From assembly GCA_965153455.1 (NCBI GenBank), contig OZ234500.1, positions 4,960,001 through 5,024,000 on the forward strand: 64,000 bases of DNA, given 5' to 3'. The notes beneath the pieces are model-generated. The model saw only the letters and a list, made by a program, of their open reading frames with translations, searched no databases and was not told the DNA's origin. This DNA comes from Sphagnum compactum. Its lineage: Eukaryota; Bryophyta; Sphagnopsida; Sphagnales. Within the stretch, counting starts at the first letter, position 1. Each line of letters begins with the position of its first letter. A program made the translations under genes and the position numbers. This document shows, piece by piece, positions 1-12,185 of this stretch.

Positions 1-1059
1 TTAATGAAGGTGATTTGAAATTTTTTAGACCTAAGGTAAGGTACAGGAGATATTGAATTTTGAGTTTTAAAAAAATAATTAGAAAGTTAATTAAATTACA
101 AAAAGTGGTTTTGGAAGGAAAAATTAATTGGGTAACCAGTTCACACTTGGGGCTAATGGACAAGCTACACTAGATACAATTATACAAGGATATTGAATAT
201 CTTCTCTTACTATTATGGAAGAATGATGCTTTTGTAGATTGCTTGCCCAATCTATCTTGCTAAAATTCAATATGAAATTACCCCTAGTTTTTGGTTTTCC
301 CCCATTTTTCAAATATTTGAATTTTTTTATTTTATTGTAGCATCATTAGTGAGTGTTCCAAGAAGGCTTTAGCATTAAGTGAGGTCCAACCACTAAAAAA
401 AAACTGGCAAAACAACTTGCCCCAAACTAAAAGTCCTTCTCGAAATGTGGCAAAAACACTTCTGAATTTCTTTGGGAAATCTGGTGTGATTTCTTTCCTG
501 AAAAAAGGGAATATGCAACGGAATATTTCATTTCAGTATTTTCTTTCCCCACCAGAGTATGAAATTTTGCACCTTAAAAAATAATAAATAAATAATTTTA
601 AAAATAATTTTTAAAAAAAAAAGAAAAAAAGGGCATGGCACCTATTACATGCTGGAATAGGTACCATGCTTGTACAAAGCAATATTTAGTGGTTCTTTGA
701 TTTTGTTATAACCTCTGATTCCAGGTTTTTGAAAATTTCCAGAACCAAAGAACATTTGGTTCTGGGTTTAAAAAAAAATTCTGAATAACATAAACTCTGG
801 TGGTTGTGGGTTTTTGAAAAAAATTCAAAGATGTCATGGGTTTATTGGGCAGGTTAAAAACAAAAAAAACCTGGCAAATGCTACAATGGTTCAGTGTTTT
901 TTTTATCGACAACTTTTTTGCCAAAGTTTGACCTATACAAATATTTTTTCATGATAAAAATGACCCAAGTTTTCTGGATTTAACCAAAAAAAATCAAAAA
1001 TTGCCAGATTTTTTTTGCTAAGTAATTCCGGTGGTAGCGTAGCCAAGAATATATCAAAG
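1..1059. other. AT-rich intergenic DNA, no gene seen
   Basis: The stretch is AT-rich, with many homopolymer runs of A or T (for example around 600-630 and 765-780). Reading frames here are short and have no recognisable motif. I see nothing that supports a gene. Confidence 0.5.
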
Positions 1060-1190
1060 GACTCAGTTTTTCAGAACTTTCAAATCTGGTATATAGCCAA
1101 ATTTGGCTAAATTATTTTCCGAATGATTGCCACATTGGCTACATCACAAAAAAAATCCTTGAGAAAAACACTAGCTAGGCTACTGTGGTG
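1060..1190 (+). repeat. Dispersed repeat family D, copy 1
   Basis: It carries the core GCCAAATTTGGCTAAAT followed by a diverged GATGATTGCCAC-like segment and a CACAAAA tract. The same order of words recurs at 5770-5880, 27065-27200 and 39205-39320. The copies are old and diverged, and no termini or coding capacity are visible. A non-autonomous transposon remnant is the likeliest explanation. Confidence 0.5.
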
Positions 1191-1241
1191 TTGTTTGCTT
1201 TATTGGGGGCATCATCCACTACTCTAGAATAAGGTAACTTT

Positions 1242-1262
1242 TTAATTAATTAATTAATTAAT
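1242..1262. repeat. (ATTA)n microsatellite
   Basis: About five perfect TAAT units in a row. Confidence 0.9.
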
Positions 1263-1419
1263 ATTATTTTCGGGGCACAAATGAAAAGAACAGCGACTTA
1301 AATTTTGATACCAATCATATCAGCTCTTTCATAGTGTCCAGGGGGACCTGCAATAATTTTCCGTGGTAATTAACAAGTTATGACAAAAATCTGCAAATCC
1401 ATGTGTGTTAGGCTGCCAG

Positions 1420-1540
1420 CCAGCTTCCAAATGTCTCTTATGATTATATAAGAGCATCCAGCTTCCAAATGTTGCTTATGAGGAGTATTCGAGCATCCAG
1501 CTTCCAAATGTCGGTTCTGTTCTGTGTAGTATATGAGCAT
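1420..1540 (+). repeat. Three-unit 38-44 bp tandem repeat
   Basis: Three units each open with CCAGCTTCCAAATGT and close with GAGCAT. They start at 1420, 1458 and 1497. The middle of each unit has diverged. The apparent reading frame across it on the - strand simply follows the repeat. Confidence 0.85.
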
Positions 1541-1891
1541 TTTATGATTGAGCATTACACCCTAGTGTGTTGCTATGAACACTCTTTCAGCCTCAAACTT
1601 ATGATTTTAATGATGAATGAGCACGGCCTGAAGGCCCACTAACCCTATTGAAGCAGAAGCATGGAAGCAATTGAAGCAGGTTTTGGGCTTACTAATGTGT
1701 ATTGTCAGGACATGTGATAAACCCTTCAACTGCCTTTGCAGTATATATATGTGTGTGCGTGTGTGTGTGTTTACATGTTCACTGCTTAAAGCTTCCATGG
1801 AGTACTTAAAATGTCCAGCATCTTCGGCCCCATGTTTGGAGCATGAAATCATAGCTTTCATGTATATTGGCCTTGCCTACTGCCCAGGCAA

Positions 1892-2220
1892 GGGAAGGAT
1901 ATTGTGTTTAGATTCATTATAGAGTATGGTAGCTTAAGGGATTTTGGCCCCTAGGTATTAATAATTGGTCTATTTTTATATGAGGATTTTTGAAAGATGA
2001 TATATTTTGGCTAAGTTGTGTTGAAACTTGAGATCAGTTATAGAGTTATAATATGTTGAAGGATTTTGGTTTTTTTTAGAGGATTTTCTTTTGTGAAGAT
2101 TAGGTAGATTTTGGCATGGTGAATTAGGTATTTGAGTTTCCTTAATTCTTCTTTTGCCTTAAGATACTTTTTTTTATGTACATGGCAAGGCCACAGTGTA
2201 ATTGACACACCCCTTGTTTC
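1892..2220 (+). repeat. Dispersed repeat family A, copy 1 (~330 bp)
   Basis: Runs from GGATATTGTGTTTAGATTC to GACACACCCCTTGTTT. Copies with matching ends lie at 6321-6643 (+) and 29385-29702 (-). Shared internal words include TAGCTTAAGGGATTTT and GTGTTGAAACTTGAGAT. It has no coding capacity. The size and defined ends fit a solo LTR or a short non-autonomous element. Start and end are taken from where similarity between copies stops. Confidence 0.75.
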
Positions 2221-3267
2221 AGTGGGATGGTAGCCCCATGAAGCTCATAATTGTGAGGACTGATGGGTTCCGGGTATAGGGTTTAAGCCATGCTAGATGT
2301 TATGCATAAATATTGCCAACCCAATTCTACTGACGTCATTTGGAGAAAAAATTGGTGAAATTTTCACTAAATCCTAAACCCTAGGGTTGGTCTCTGAGTC
2401 CTTCAGGGTGAAATTGAGCAAGTGAGCCCTAACTCCTTTAAGAGCTTAAGCCCATTTTACAACCATTTAAAAAAAATTATTTGTATTCGAGCCTTTAGTT
2501 AAAGATTTGATCTAGTCTATTCATCTGTGAATGAGATTATGAATTCAATTGTTGGATTCAAAGATTACACACTCACAAAAAATCATTGACAAAAAACTTC
2601 AGCCAAAATCAAGCAAAGGATGATGAAATAACAAAGCTAGACTAATAAGGTCATTACATGATCGGGCAAGTCCTGCCCAAGGTTGGATTTTGAAGCTTCA
2701 CTGACCAATTATTTGCCATGAGTGGGTTAAGTTTGGCCAGAGATAATTTGAGCTCGGGCCATTGTTTGAAAGCTACCACCCTAAAGAAGCTTTGACAGCT
2801 GAAGAAGGTCTTTTTTGTGATCCAAGAACCACTAACTAACTATTCCAAACCTTTATGTGGTCCCATCTTAACCAGAGTATGGTGAGAGTCTTGCAAGCCT
2901 AGTTTTGTTTTGTGTTAATGAATAATTTCTGGCACATTTGGGAAACCTCATCCATACTCAACTAGACCCCATTATGATATTTGCTTAATAACAATAGTAC
3001 CTACACAGGCACCTCCTCACTCACTCACTCACTCACTCACTCTCACTGCCAATAGACTAATGAGAGGACTAAGTTATTGTTCAGGTTACCTTCCAAAATG
3101 ATTGACCAGGGAGTGAGTGAAGTGAGTAAGGCCCATTGAATACCATACCATATGTAGTTAAACTTCCCACCAGTTTGTGCTCTAATAAGATATAGGTCTG
3201 TTTTCAGTAAATAATTTCCATTTTGTTGGCTCTGCCTGTCAGTGAGAGACTAGGCATTGTAGATAGA
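2221..3267. other. Intergenic DNA with a (CTCA)n microsatellite
   Basis: No gene is visible. A (CTCA)n run lies at about 3016-3041, and a GTGAGTGAAGTGAGTAAG tract follows near 3114. The rest is ordinary AT-rich sequence. Confidence 0.5.
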
Positions 3268-4008
3268 TTTAGGGTTTGAGGATTGATAATTTGCTGGGAA
3301 GAAATTCCTATTTAGGGTTTGAGGATTGATAATTTAGTGGAATGAAATTTCCATTTAGGGTTTGAGGATTGATAATTTAGTGGAATGAAATTTCCATTTA
3401 GGGTTTGAGGATTGATAATTTCTTGGAATGAAATTTCTATTTAGGGTTTGAGGACTGATAACCTACTGGTATGAAATTTGTAATTAGGGTTTGAGGATTG
3501 ACAACTTACTGGTATGAAATTTCTGTTTAGGGTTTGAGGATTGATAACCTGCTGGTATGAAATTTCTATTTAGGGTTTGAGGATTGATAACCTGCTGGTA
3601 TGAAATTTCTATTTAGGGTTTGAGGATTGATAACCTACTGGTATGAAATTTCTATTTAGGGTTTGAGGGCTGATAACCTACTGGTATGGACTTTCTATTT
3701 AGGGTTTGAGGGCTGATAACCTACTGGTATGAAATTTCCATTTAGGGTTTGAGGATTGATAATTTCTTGGAATGAAATTTCTATTTAGGGTTTGAGGATT
3801 GATATAACCTACTGGAAGGAAATTTCTATTTAGGATTTGAGGATTGATAACCTACTGACTGGATTGAAATTTCTATCTAGGGTTTGAGGACTGATAACCT
3901 ATTGGAATGAATTTGCTATTTAGGGTTTGAGGATTCATAATTTGCTCCTGAAGTGAAATGAAAATTTAGGGTTTGAGGATTGACAACCTACAGGAAATGA
4001 AATTTCAT
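3268..4008 (+). repeat. 17-unit telo-box minisatellite (43-45 bp unit)
   Basis: I count 17 head-to-tail units, each beginning TTTAGGGTTTGAGG and continuing ATTGATAACCTACTGGTATG then AAATTTCTA. All but one unit keep TAGGGTTT (the 14th reads TAGGATTT). Two sub-types alternate, with either AATTTAGTGG/AATTTCTTGG or AACCTACTGG in the middle, which suggests growth in blocks. AAACCCTAA, the complement of the unit's start, is the plant telo-box and resembles the plant telomere unit TTTAGGG. This is an interspersed 43 bp satellite, not a true telomere. Confidence 0.95.
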
Positions 4009-4276
4009 TCCAAAATTTTCAATTGCCTAAGTAGATGATTAAAATTTGAAAATTCAATAGGCACCTGTTCTGTTCCATAAGGGTGCTGTCGGTTCTTTGG
4101 ATGCTACACTTACGGGATAAGTAGTGAGGTTCTTTACCCGACCGGATCTTTTAAAAATAAAATTAAAAAATCAATAATCGTGAGGCAGGTTATTAATACC
4201 ACCCTTATTATAACCACATTGATAACCTGATCTTTTCTCAATAACTGGCCAACGATGAATGGTTCGAAGTTAGAAC

Positions 4277-4693
4277 TTGGCATATGAGCCATTACACACG
4301 CGCACACGACGAAGAGAAGACGACGAGCCGCCCGCTTCTTCACGAGTCCCTAGGATTAAGGATTTGTCATTGAAAATCAAGACGGCAAACTATGATAATT
4401 TTGCCCACCACCAGCACCACAACTCAAGGGAAATTAGTCAGAGTCGAGAAGCTGCTGCTAAAACAGTTTATGTTGAACCGATGGATGAACGAACAATAGT
4501 AGTCAGAGTTGTCGAAGGTGCCGGCCAAACACCCTATACTACCCCCCCTCTCTGTCGCCTTGGTGAATACCGGCCACAGAATTTTTGCTCAAAACATCAG
4601 TTGCCCGAATACCGGATATTACCCCTCCATTGCCTTGGTGAATACGGGCCACAGAATTTTGCTCAAAACATCAGTTGCCCAAACACCCGATAA
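4277..4693 (+). pseudogene. GC-richer coding-like remnant, unrecognised
   Basis: An open frame of 138 codons starts at a TTG, not an ATG. Its first 80 codons look protein-like, with charged stretches such as RRREDDEPPAS and SREAAAKTVYVEPMDERT. The frame then runs into a tandem repeat at 4558. Base composition is clearly richer in G+C and CpG than the flanks. No family was recognised. It may be a captured or decayed exon. It has no convincing start, and splice sites were not resolved. Confidence 0.3.
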
Positions 4694-4765
4694 TATTACC
4701 CGTCGTCCATCACATTGGTGAATACCGGCCACAGAATTTTGGCTCAAAATGTCGGTTGGGTCTGG
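4558..4765 (+). repeat. Three-unit 75-80 bp tandem repeat
   Basis: Units start at 4558, 4633 and 4713 with CCTTGGTGAATACCGGCCAC (the third has CATTGG). Each contains AGAATTTTGCTCAAAAC. The frames open through it are by-products of the repeat. Confidence 0.85.
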
Positions 4766-5580
4766 CAAAGTTGGGTTTGGCCCACACTCGACTCCTGTGT
4801 GATCTCTCAACACCAATAACCCCCCTTTCTCAACACTAGGAAGGTCATTCAAAGGAGGACATTCCGGACCGGCCCACCAGTTTAGTTTAAACCGCCGTTC
4901 CGTTGTTCTTTCAAGTTGAGACCCAATTTCCGAGGCATCTTTTTGTCATTGGGTCAATGGATGGGTGTTCAACACGATCTGAATTCCCCAGATTTTTTTG
5001 TTCTCGGATAGTGTCCGGTGTGGGTCCTGCTAGGATCAAGTATGGGCAAAACAAGCCATGCCGCACAACAATTACTAATCGGAAATCAACAATACGAGAT
5101 GATTCTGACTTCCGGCCACCCAAGGAAACTGGAAATTTGATGCAAAAAAAATTTAAATTTTTTAAAAAAACATTTGGAAGAGGCCGGCCGCAGCTTGTCT
5201 ACATTCCGGGTGCAACAATCGGCATACTGATAATTTCCTGATGCTGCAGGCTTGTCACGGACAAAGCCATGACCCGGGTGGGCAACCGTGTGATCTCTGA
5301 TGTCAAGGGGATTATATTCAGTGTCGAAATTGTCCTCGGAACTGGTGCTTCGGATGGGGTTAGGTATCCTGGACTCATCAGACGACAACAACTACCGTCT
5401 TACAATTTATTTGTTTTGTTTTGTTTTGTTTGCTTTGTGGGGTTGAGATATCTCAATCGTAGGCTCGCTCGGGCCGTGTTTTCTTAGGTACGGCTAAAAA
5501 AAAGGCCTTGGTGAGTGAGTGCCTAGTAGAGGGTCCATTGAGGTGGTTTTGTTATCCTTTAAGACTTGCCATGTAGGAGA
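4766..5580. other. GC-richer segment, no gene resolved
   Basis: Composition stays GC-richer than the surroundings up to about 5480. Several overlapping short frames exist on both strands (for example 4903-5241 + and 5086-5391 -), but none has a start, length or motif that sets it apart. It is probably part of the same decayed unit as 4277-4693. Confidence 0.35.
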
Positions 5581-5769
5581 AGCAATTTTATTTTATTTTT
5601 TTGTGGAGTCTTTTTTGTAATTTTGTGGGAAATATTTTGGAGAAGGGAAAATTCTACAAAATTTTCGTCTTTTTGAAAAGAAAAATCTGCCACGGTATGA
5701 ATTTTTTAAATTAAAAAGTTGCCACAATTGCCTACAAAATGGAAGTGTGTTTAAAATTCTTTACTTTCA

Positions 5770-5880
5770 CATTTTTAATATTGTCAAATTTGGCTAAATA
5801 TATATACTTATGGATGATGGCCACTTGGGCAACAACTCAAAATTGAAAACATAAATAAAAAATAGTGCAGGAGCTATTGA
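5770..5880 (+). repeat. Dispersed repeat family D, copy 2
   Basis: Contains TTGTCAAATTTGGCTAAATA followed by TATGGATGATGGCCACTTGG, matching 39205-39320 and, more weakly, 1060-1190. Confidence 0.55.
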
Positions 5881-6320
5881 ATTTTGGAGGTAAAGTTTTT
5901 GGCACTAAAATAAATAAGTCAATCAAACATCAAATTTTTTGCAACAAAATTGAATTTCACATAACCAAAAGTTTTTTTAAAATAAAAATAAAAATAAATA
6001 AATATACATATTATAAAAGAACATTAGAATAGGTGCTCAATGGCACACATGCCACACTAGTAGTTACTTAATCTGGGAGTGGTCCTTGTTTCCTCACATG
6101 CAATTGCAATCACATTATTCAATGGTGAAAATGAACAACCACCCATTAAATGGGACACATAGTGTGTTGGGGATTAAGTAAGGTGTTGGGGATCAATTGG
6201 TTTTGCTCCTTAGCTAGGAGTAAGTAATCCTAGGGTTTAGGGTTTTAAGGGTTTAGAAAAAGGATATCATACTTCATATTGCCAATGCAGAAAGAACTTG
6301 TTTGGCCTTGCTTATGAAGG

Positions 6321-6643
6321 CAAGGATATTGTGTTTAGATTCATTATAGAGTATAGTAGCTTAAGGGATTTTTATAGGCCCCTACTAGGTAATAATAATA
6401 GGTCTATTTTTTATACGAGGATTTTTGAAAGATGAAATTTTGGCTACGTTGTGTTGAAACTTGAGATTAGTTACAAAGTTATGATATCTTGAAGGATTTT
6501 GGGTTCTTTTGGAGGATCTTTTGACAATTATATTTTTGCACGGTGAAATATTTTACTTTCCATAATCCTTTTTTTTCCCTTTAAAGATATATTTTTTAAC
6601 GTAAATGGGCAATGCAAGGCCATAGTGTGACACACCCCTTGTT
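6321..6643 (+). repeat. Dispersed repeat family A, copy 2
   Basis: Same orientation as the copy at 1892-2220. It opens CAAGGATATTGTGTTTAG and closes GTGACACACCCCTTGTT. Outside these ends the two loci differ. Confidence 0.75.
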
Positions 6644-6809
6644 CACTATTGTGGATGCGATAGACACTAAGAGAGAGAGAGGGAGGCTCATATTATAGGG
6701 TATGGGTGGATCTGCTCTGAGCATTGAAAAATCTAATGTGGATAATATAACACAAGTTTCATGAGTTGAGGATGAATGTGGAAGCACAAGGGTACAAATA
6801 CCTTGTGAC

Positions 6810-6905
6810 GGGATGCATGAAATGTCCGTCTGGCTTAAATAGATGGATGACGGGATGGATGAAATGTCCGTCCGATTAGATGACGGGACGAATGACGGGA
6901 CGAAT
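6810..6905 (+). repeat. GACGGGA/GGATGGATG cluster 1
   Basis: Repeated GATGACGGGATGGATGAAAT and ATGTCCGTC words. Related clusters occur at 8785-8815, 49195-49370 and 50770-50945. Confidence 0.6.
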
Positions 6906-8280
6906 TAAGGGGAAGCTTCACGACGTCCTTTACTATATATAATTGGGGTTTCTCCTTAGTCTGTTGACAGTTGATCTACCTGCAAGATAATGGAGGCCAA
7001 CTCTCTTATGTTAAATTTTAAAAAAATTTAAAATTCAATCTGATTTGTTGTGTTGATGAGTACTATTTGTGCGGTCTCTTTGGTGGCAGAGGTGAGGTCG
7101 ACTCTTTGGGGTGCATAGTCAGATCAACTACAAAAATAAACGGCAAAACACACCGTTTTGTGGTCTAGGGTGAATTCGGGAAACCGATGACTAACCTTAC
7201 CTAAGATGTAACTTACCTAAGGAGTTGGTTGGTCGGTCGGTTCCATTCAGTACTTTTTTTTTATTATGAAAGTACTTCAAGTTGAAAAGTAAAATACGAC
7301 ACAAATTCCAATATATCTAATATGTAAAACTTTCATTGATTTGTGTCAATAGTGGAGACATAGGTTATATATATATATATATGCTCTGATAATCCCATTA
7401 ATCCCTATACACTAACTTGGTTGTTAAGTAGGCCAAATAAGGCATCAACAAGGGCCCCGCACCTTAGTTTGATGAAATCATAAAATGGGGAGACAAACTA
7501 GATTTAGTACCATGTTTGCAAGTAAAACTAATTTGTTGTTAAATTTTAGATTTGCACTAGACCAAAGTTTTGTTGCTTCCATCATTGTTCCTAATTAATT
7601 ACTATTAATTAATTGTTCCTAATCTAGTTAGATGAACCCCAATTTTAGAAACTTGACACATTTTTACAATCCACAATTATGGGAAGGTTAGATGTACAAT
7701 GAGAAATCAATGAAAAAAATGTCATTTCATCCATCATCCATCCATAGTGGTGTGTTCATCAATGTTGGTTCACTTTGGTCTCCAAACTAGCCTTTACTTA
7801 TGAAACCCTAGCAAGCTCTATTAAACAAAGCGCCCAACAAACCAAGGGAGAAATTAAGAACAGAAGGAGATGACTCAAGTTCCAACTAAAAGCCCAAAGT
7901 GGGTCACAAAGGGTGAAAGGAACAAATTATGTTCCAAAACCCCCATTAGTTGTGAAAAGCATATCCCTTGGGAAGGAAAGGAAACCAGAAAAAATAGTAA
8001 GCCTAGAAGAATCTTCATTTATAATGATGGTGAATCTCAAAATCAAAGTGGCTTGCATTTTTTTTTAAGACTATCGACATTCTTTGCTTAGAAAGCACAT
8101 AAAACCACCAAAGGAGGGCCATTGGTGCCTTTTGTCGACCATGCCATGTTAATACATTAATGAAAAAATTATTTACGTGTTGATGTATGCACCTAAATAT
8201 CTCTATGGCAAGGGGAAGAAATATGTCTATTGAGGTGTCAATTATGGTCAAATTCTTCCTTTGTTTAAGTCACCATTGTC
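6906..8280. other. Intergenic DNA, no gene seen
   Basis: AT-rich with a (TA)n run near 7365-7382. An open frame at 7870-8091 (+, 73 codons, ATG) has no motif and lies in ordinary AT-rich sequence, so it is not called. Confidence 0.45.
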
Positions 8281-8311
8281 ATGGCCAACCCCACAATCAT
8301 ATATATTAATT

Positions 8312-8569
8312 CACTACGTCTGTCTGTGATGGGGCCCAAGGTTCAGGCCGACCGGGCCCGGCGTGGGGGGTGGGGGAGGGAGAGGTCTGTTACAGCTAGA
8401 CCCGGCCCGGCACTCTCGGATTTCGACCTGACAGAAATTTCACTACGTTTGTCTGTGATGGGGCCCGACGTTCAGGCCGACCGGGCCCGCGCGTGGGGGG
8501 TGGGGGAGGGAGAGGTCTGTTACAGCTGGACCCGGCCCGGCACTCCCGGATTTCGACCTGACAGAAACG
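8312..8569 (+). repeat. Two-unit 129 bp GC-rich tandem duplication
   Basis: Unit 1 is 8312-8440 and unit 2 is 8441-8569. Both run from CACTACGTCTGTCTGTGATG through GGTGGGGGAGGGAGAGGTCT to TTTCGACCTGACAGAAA and differ at only a few sites. 129 is divisible by 3, so a frame of 102 codons stays open across both units. A reverse, shorter relative lies at 29195-29325. Confidence 0.9.
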
Positions 8570-9880
8570 AGGTCATTCCGACCCGTTAACAGTCTTTGCG
8601 AGGCCGATTCTGCAACCCCCCAGATGACAGAACCGTCTCTTTTTTTTTCCCCCTTTTCTTTTCTTTTTGGGAACGATTTTATTAGTATGGACCATCTTAC
8701 GGATCCAATTCTAGTGTTGTTTTTTTTTTCATTTTTTTAACATCGAAATTTTGGGGGATTTTTTTTTTTGAATTAGAAAAATTTGTCATCCGTCCCGTCA
8801 TCCATCCATCCAAGTTCCTCATCCCTGAAGAAGAAGATGATGGAAGAGGAGGAGGAAGGAGGACAACGAATGGCGGCAGCAACAATATCACAGTGACCAA
8901 AGGTTGCGAGTACCCACTAGTATGAAACAATTCAAAAAACCAAATCTATTTGGGTGAGATCGACGATGATTATGTTAGGCAAGGTGTGAATGTCATTAAC
9001 TCATAACCCGATGTCAACTCATTGATGAGAAGATCGAATTGAAGATGGTTAAAGAACATGGATTTGTTCACACAAAACATGGAACCTTACAATTTTTCCA
9101 ATGGAGATGAAGATATTTGAAACCTCATTGTGAGGTTGACCCCTCACGAGAGATGGAGAAAGAAACATGTGGACACATTAAGGGCCTATGAGCAATCCAA
9201 AGACCCCGAAACCCATTAATTTTCCAAAAACTTGTATGAGGGTCAAATAAAAAAAAGATGAACTAACGTTGAAAGATTGATTAGGGGAGAAATAATAAAA
9301 CATATAAAAAAAATTCTATGCAAAACATCGGGAGAAAATCATAAGAGCAACTTCGATGACTCTTGACTTTGAAAGCGCCTATACATGACAAACATCTTCA
9401 TCTTAATTGTATCATTGTAAGAAGAAAAAAAACAAAAACTTAAACATGATGCCCAAAATCCTGATGTTATTCAACAAAGATCAATAGAAAAATAAATCAG
9501 AAGATAGACTGAAAAACAATCAAATTTAACACTTGTGAGATTGAATCACAAACCTCACAAAAGCCCATCGAAAAATAAAATGATCCAAAGCAAGATGAAT
9601 GATAGAATCCAGGCCAATGATATATATCAATGTCATCAAAAGGAAGGAAAAATACAAGAAAATAAAACCACACAAAATATTGAAGCACGCGAATATGAAC
9701 CAACACAGATTCAAAAAAAAGGTTCAGTGAGTGGATCGCTGTGTTGTGTGCCCTTTTTAAAATTTTAAAAATTAAAAAAAACAACAAACAAATCTCTCAA
9801 AGAAAAATGGTAGATGAAGAAAAGAGGAACTTGCTAGGCCAAAAGAAAAAAAAGAAAAAAAGAAAAAAAAGTCTATTATC
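8570..9880. other. Intergenic DNA, poly-T and A-rich tracts
   Basis: Begins with a T-rich tract (8640-8780) and a GTCATCCGTCCCGTCATCCA motif at 8787, on the strand opposite to cluster 1. From 9240 it becomes A-rich on the + strand. Long hydrophobic frames on the - strand near 9500-9790 come only from that A-richness. Confidence 0.45.
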
Positions 9881-11879
9881 ACCTTCTAAGTTGTGGAATG
9901 CAGCTCCCATTAGGTAACTAGCTGCCCCTCAGTCCTAATGTTCCTAAGTGTGATGATGCAGCCTTGTTTTCTAGGGACTTGAGAGGGGAAGGATGTGTTG
10001 GGTGAATGGGGATCTCTCCATGTGCAATATTGAATTTTTCTCATCATGAACAACATCTGGATCTGAAGTACTTTTGAAAATGGACTTAATGAGCACAGAG
10101 AAGCTCAAGTACAAATGGATTAAATGCAAGATGGAGATTCAAGCTACATGCACTCTCCTTGATTGTGGAACTTCATGTCTAAATTTTCTCTCTTATTATT
10201 CCTTGGCAACTAAAAACTTAATGGCTGCTTGCTGCAGACAACCAGACCCACCACCCACAATGTCTGTCTGAGGCTGTTTGCATGATGCAATGGTTGTATG
10301 ATATCAGTGTGATGCAAGCTTGATGCTATCTAATACATAAATTAGGGTTGTAAATGATGGGTCTAATACATAAATTGATCTACTTAATTAGGGTTGTAAT
10401 TTTCATATTATCATATGTTTAGGATGATCTAATCATTGTCATTAATTATAAGCCCTCTAATTTTCTTGGCATGTTTTTCAGGTTGAGTCTAATCATTCCT
10501 GGAAATGTTTGTTTCCCAGGCTACTACTACCTAGTTGTGAACTTCTAGAGTTTTTTTAAAATTTTAAAAAAAAAATTATAATGAATTTTGTGATGCAGCC
10601 AAAGTGGTGAGATGTTCTATAGGAAGATTTAGCCAATTTCTGACTCTAAACTAGATCTGAAAATTAAAAATAATTAATCATCTTTTTTTTTTAAAAATTT
10701 GGTTACTTAATAGAATTAATATAGAAAAATTCTGGTGTTTTTTGCTCTTTTTTTTTTCCCCTCTGAATTCCAGCTAACAAAACCTCCAAAAATCACTTCA
10801 TTTTCAAACTTTTCATTTTAATTTTGCTCTTTTTGAAGAGATTTGGTCTGCTAAAAAAGGGGTGAACTGGGGTTTAACTTTTTGGCAACTGGGTTGTTTG
10901 TCAAATGTTTTAAAACTTTATGTTACGGCCTATGCCCCCATTGCAAGATTAAGTATGTCCACCAAAGAGATAGAGAGAGATTTAATGTTCCACTCTAACA
11001 AAATGCCTAATTACAAACAAACTGAGAGTTCACAAACTCATTGCACTAATCAGTGATTTTTTCCCAATAAATATTGTCCTGTTTTTGACAAAAGAATTGG
11101 GAAAATTTTGAATTTAAAAAATTTATTTGCAGGTGTAAATTCCACTTATTTTGCTCAATTTTTGGAAGAAATTGTCAAAGAAGAAGAGTTTTTTTTTTCC
11201 TTTTGTATTATATAATCTCTCCTTTTGTTCTCATCCCCAGTTTTGTTGAAATTAGGATACTGATCCTCAATTTCATGGACTTTACATATAGCTTTACAAG
11301 GTAGCATACTAAAAAGGCGCATTCACACTTGGTGTTAAGGATTCTAATATTAAGTCCCATAACACCAAGCTAGTCATTTAGGACCTAAACCTATTTATAA
11401 TGAAGATTTTATGTGAATTTAACATTCACCTTAATATTAAACAATCAACCATTTAACATTGGCTGCCACCTAAGATGCCACCTAGATTTTCACTTTAACA
11501 CTGACTTAACATTAGGTGTGAATGCACCTTAAGTTTGTCCCATCTCTATTCTAATCAATGACCTTTTTGAGCTCATAAAAGGAACCATGTTAAAACATTG
11601 CCCATTTTTTGAAGGGGAAAAATGGGTTCATGGGAAATTGAACTGTTAATTCTGTTTTTCACACTCTCAAGCTTCAACAATACACAAAAGTCCCAACAGA
11701 AACACAGTAGTTAAGTTACACTTCACTACAAAATACTATGCCCAGAGGCTTCAGAAGGTTAAGGACAGAAGGGAGGGGGGAAGGTCAGACTCCAGACTGA
11801 ACCAGCACCCACCAGCAGAAAGACACTAAATACCCTCTAATGAGCATCTCCTTATCAAGTGCTCACCAAGTGCCTTCCC
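9881..11879. other. AT-rich intergenic DNA, no gene seen
   Basis: No frame longer than about 65 codons and no recognisable motif. A short diverged CTAATACATAAATTAGGGTT word is repeated at 10330-10395. Confidence 0.45.
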
Positions 11880-12185
11880 TCCTTACCTACCTTCATAGTA
11901 ACCACTTATGAACCTTCGGTAACTAGTTTATCTGTGATACCTTGCTCATCTACCTACATAATTTTTTACCTCGGTAGTGTGATGGTGAAGTAGGAGGCTT
12001 TACAGGATCGGAACTTAGGTAACTAGCCTCCTACTACCACCTCACACTACCTAGGTAACTACCTATGTAAATGGGTAAGTAGGATAGCTTAGTAGGTAGG
12101 TAATGCATGAGGTTACTACCTCTGTATCTAGGTACATAGGTAAGACACTTGGTGACTACTAGGTAGGCAGATCCATTGAATGGTA
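11880..12185. repeat. TACC/GGTA-rich degenerate repeat tract
   Basis: The tract is packed with TACCTACC, GGTAACTA, TAGGTACATAGGTAA and similar tetranucleotide-derived words on both strands. Similar tracts occur at 26664-26695 and 59800-60410. Confidence 0.65.
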
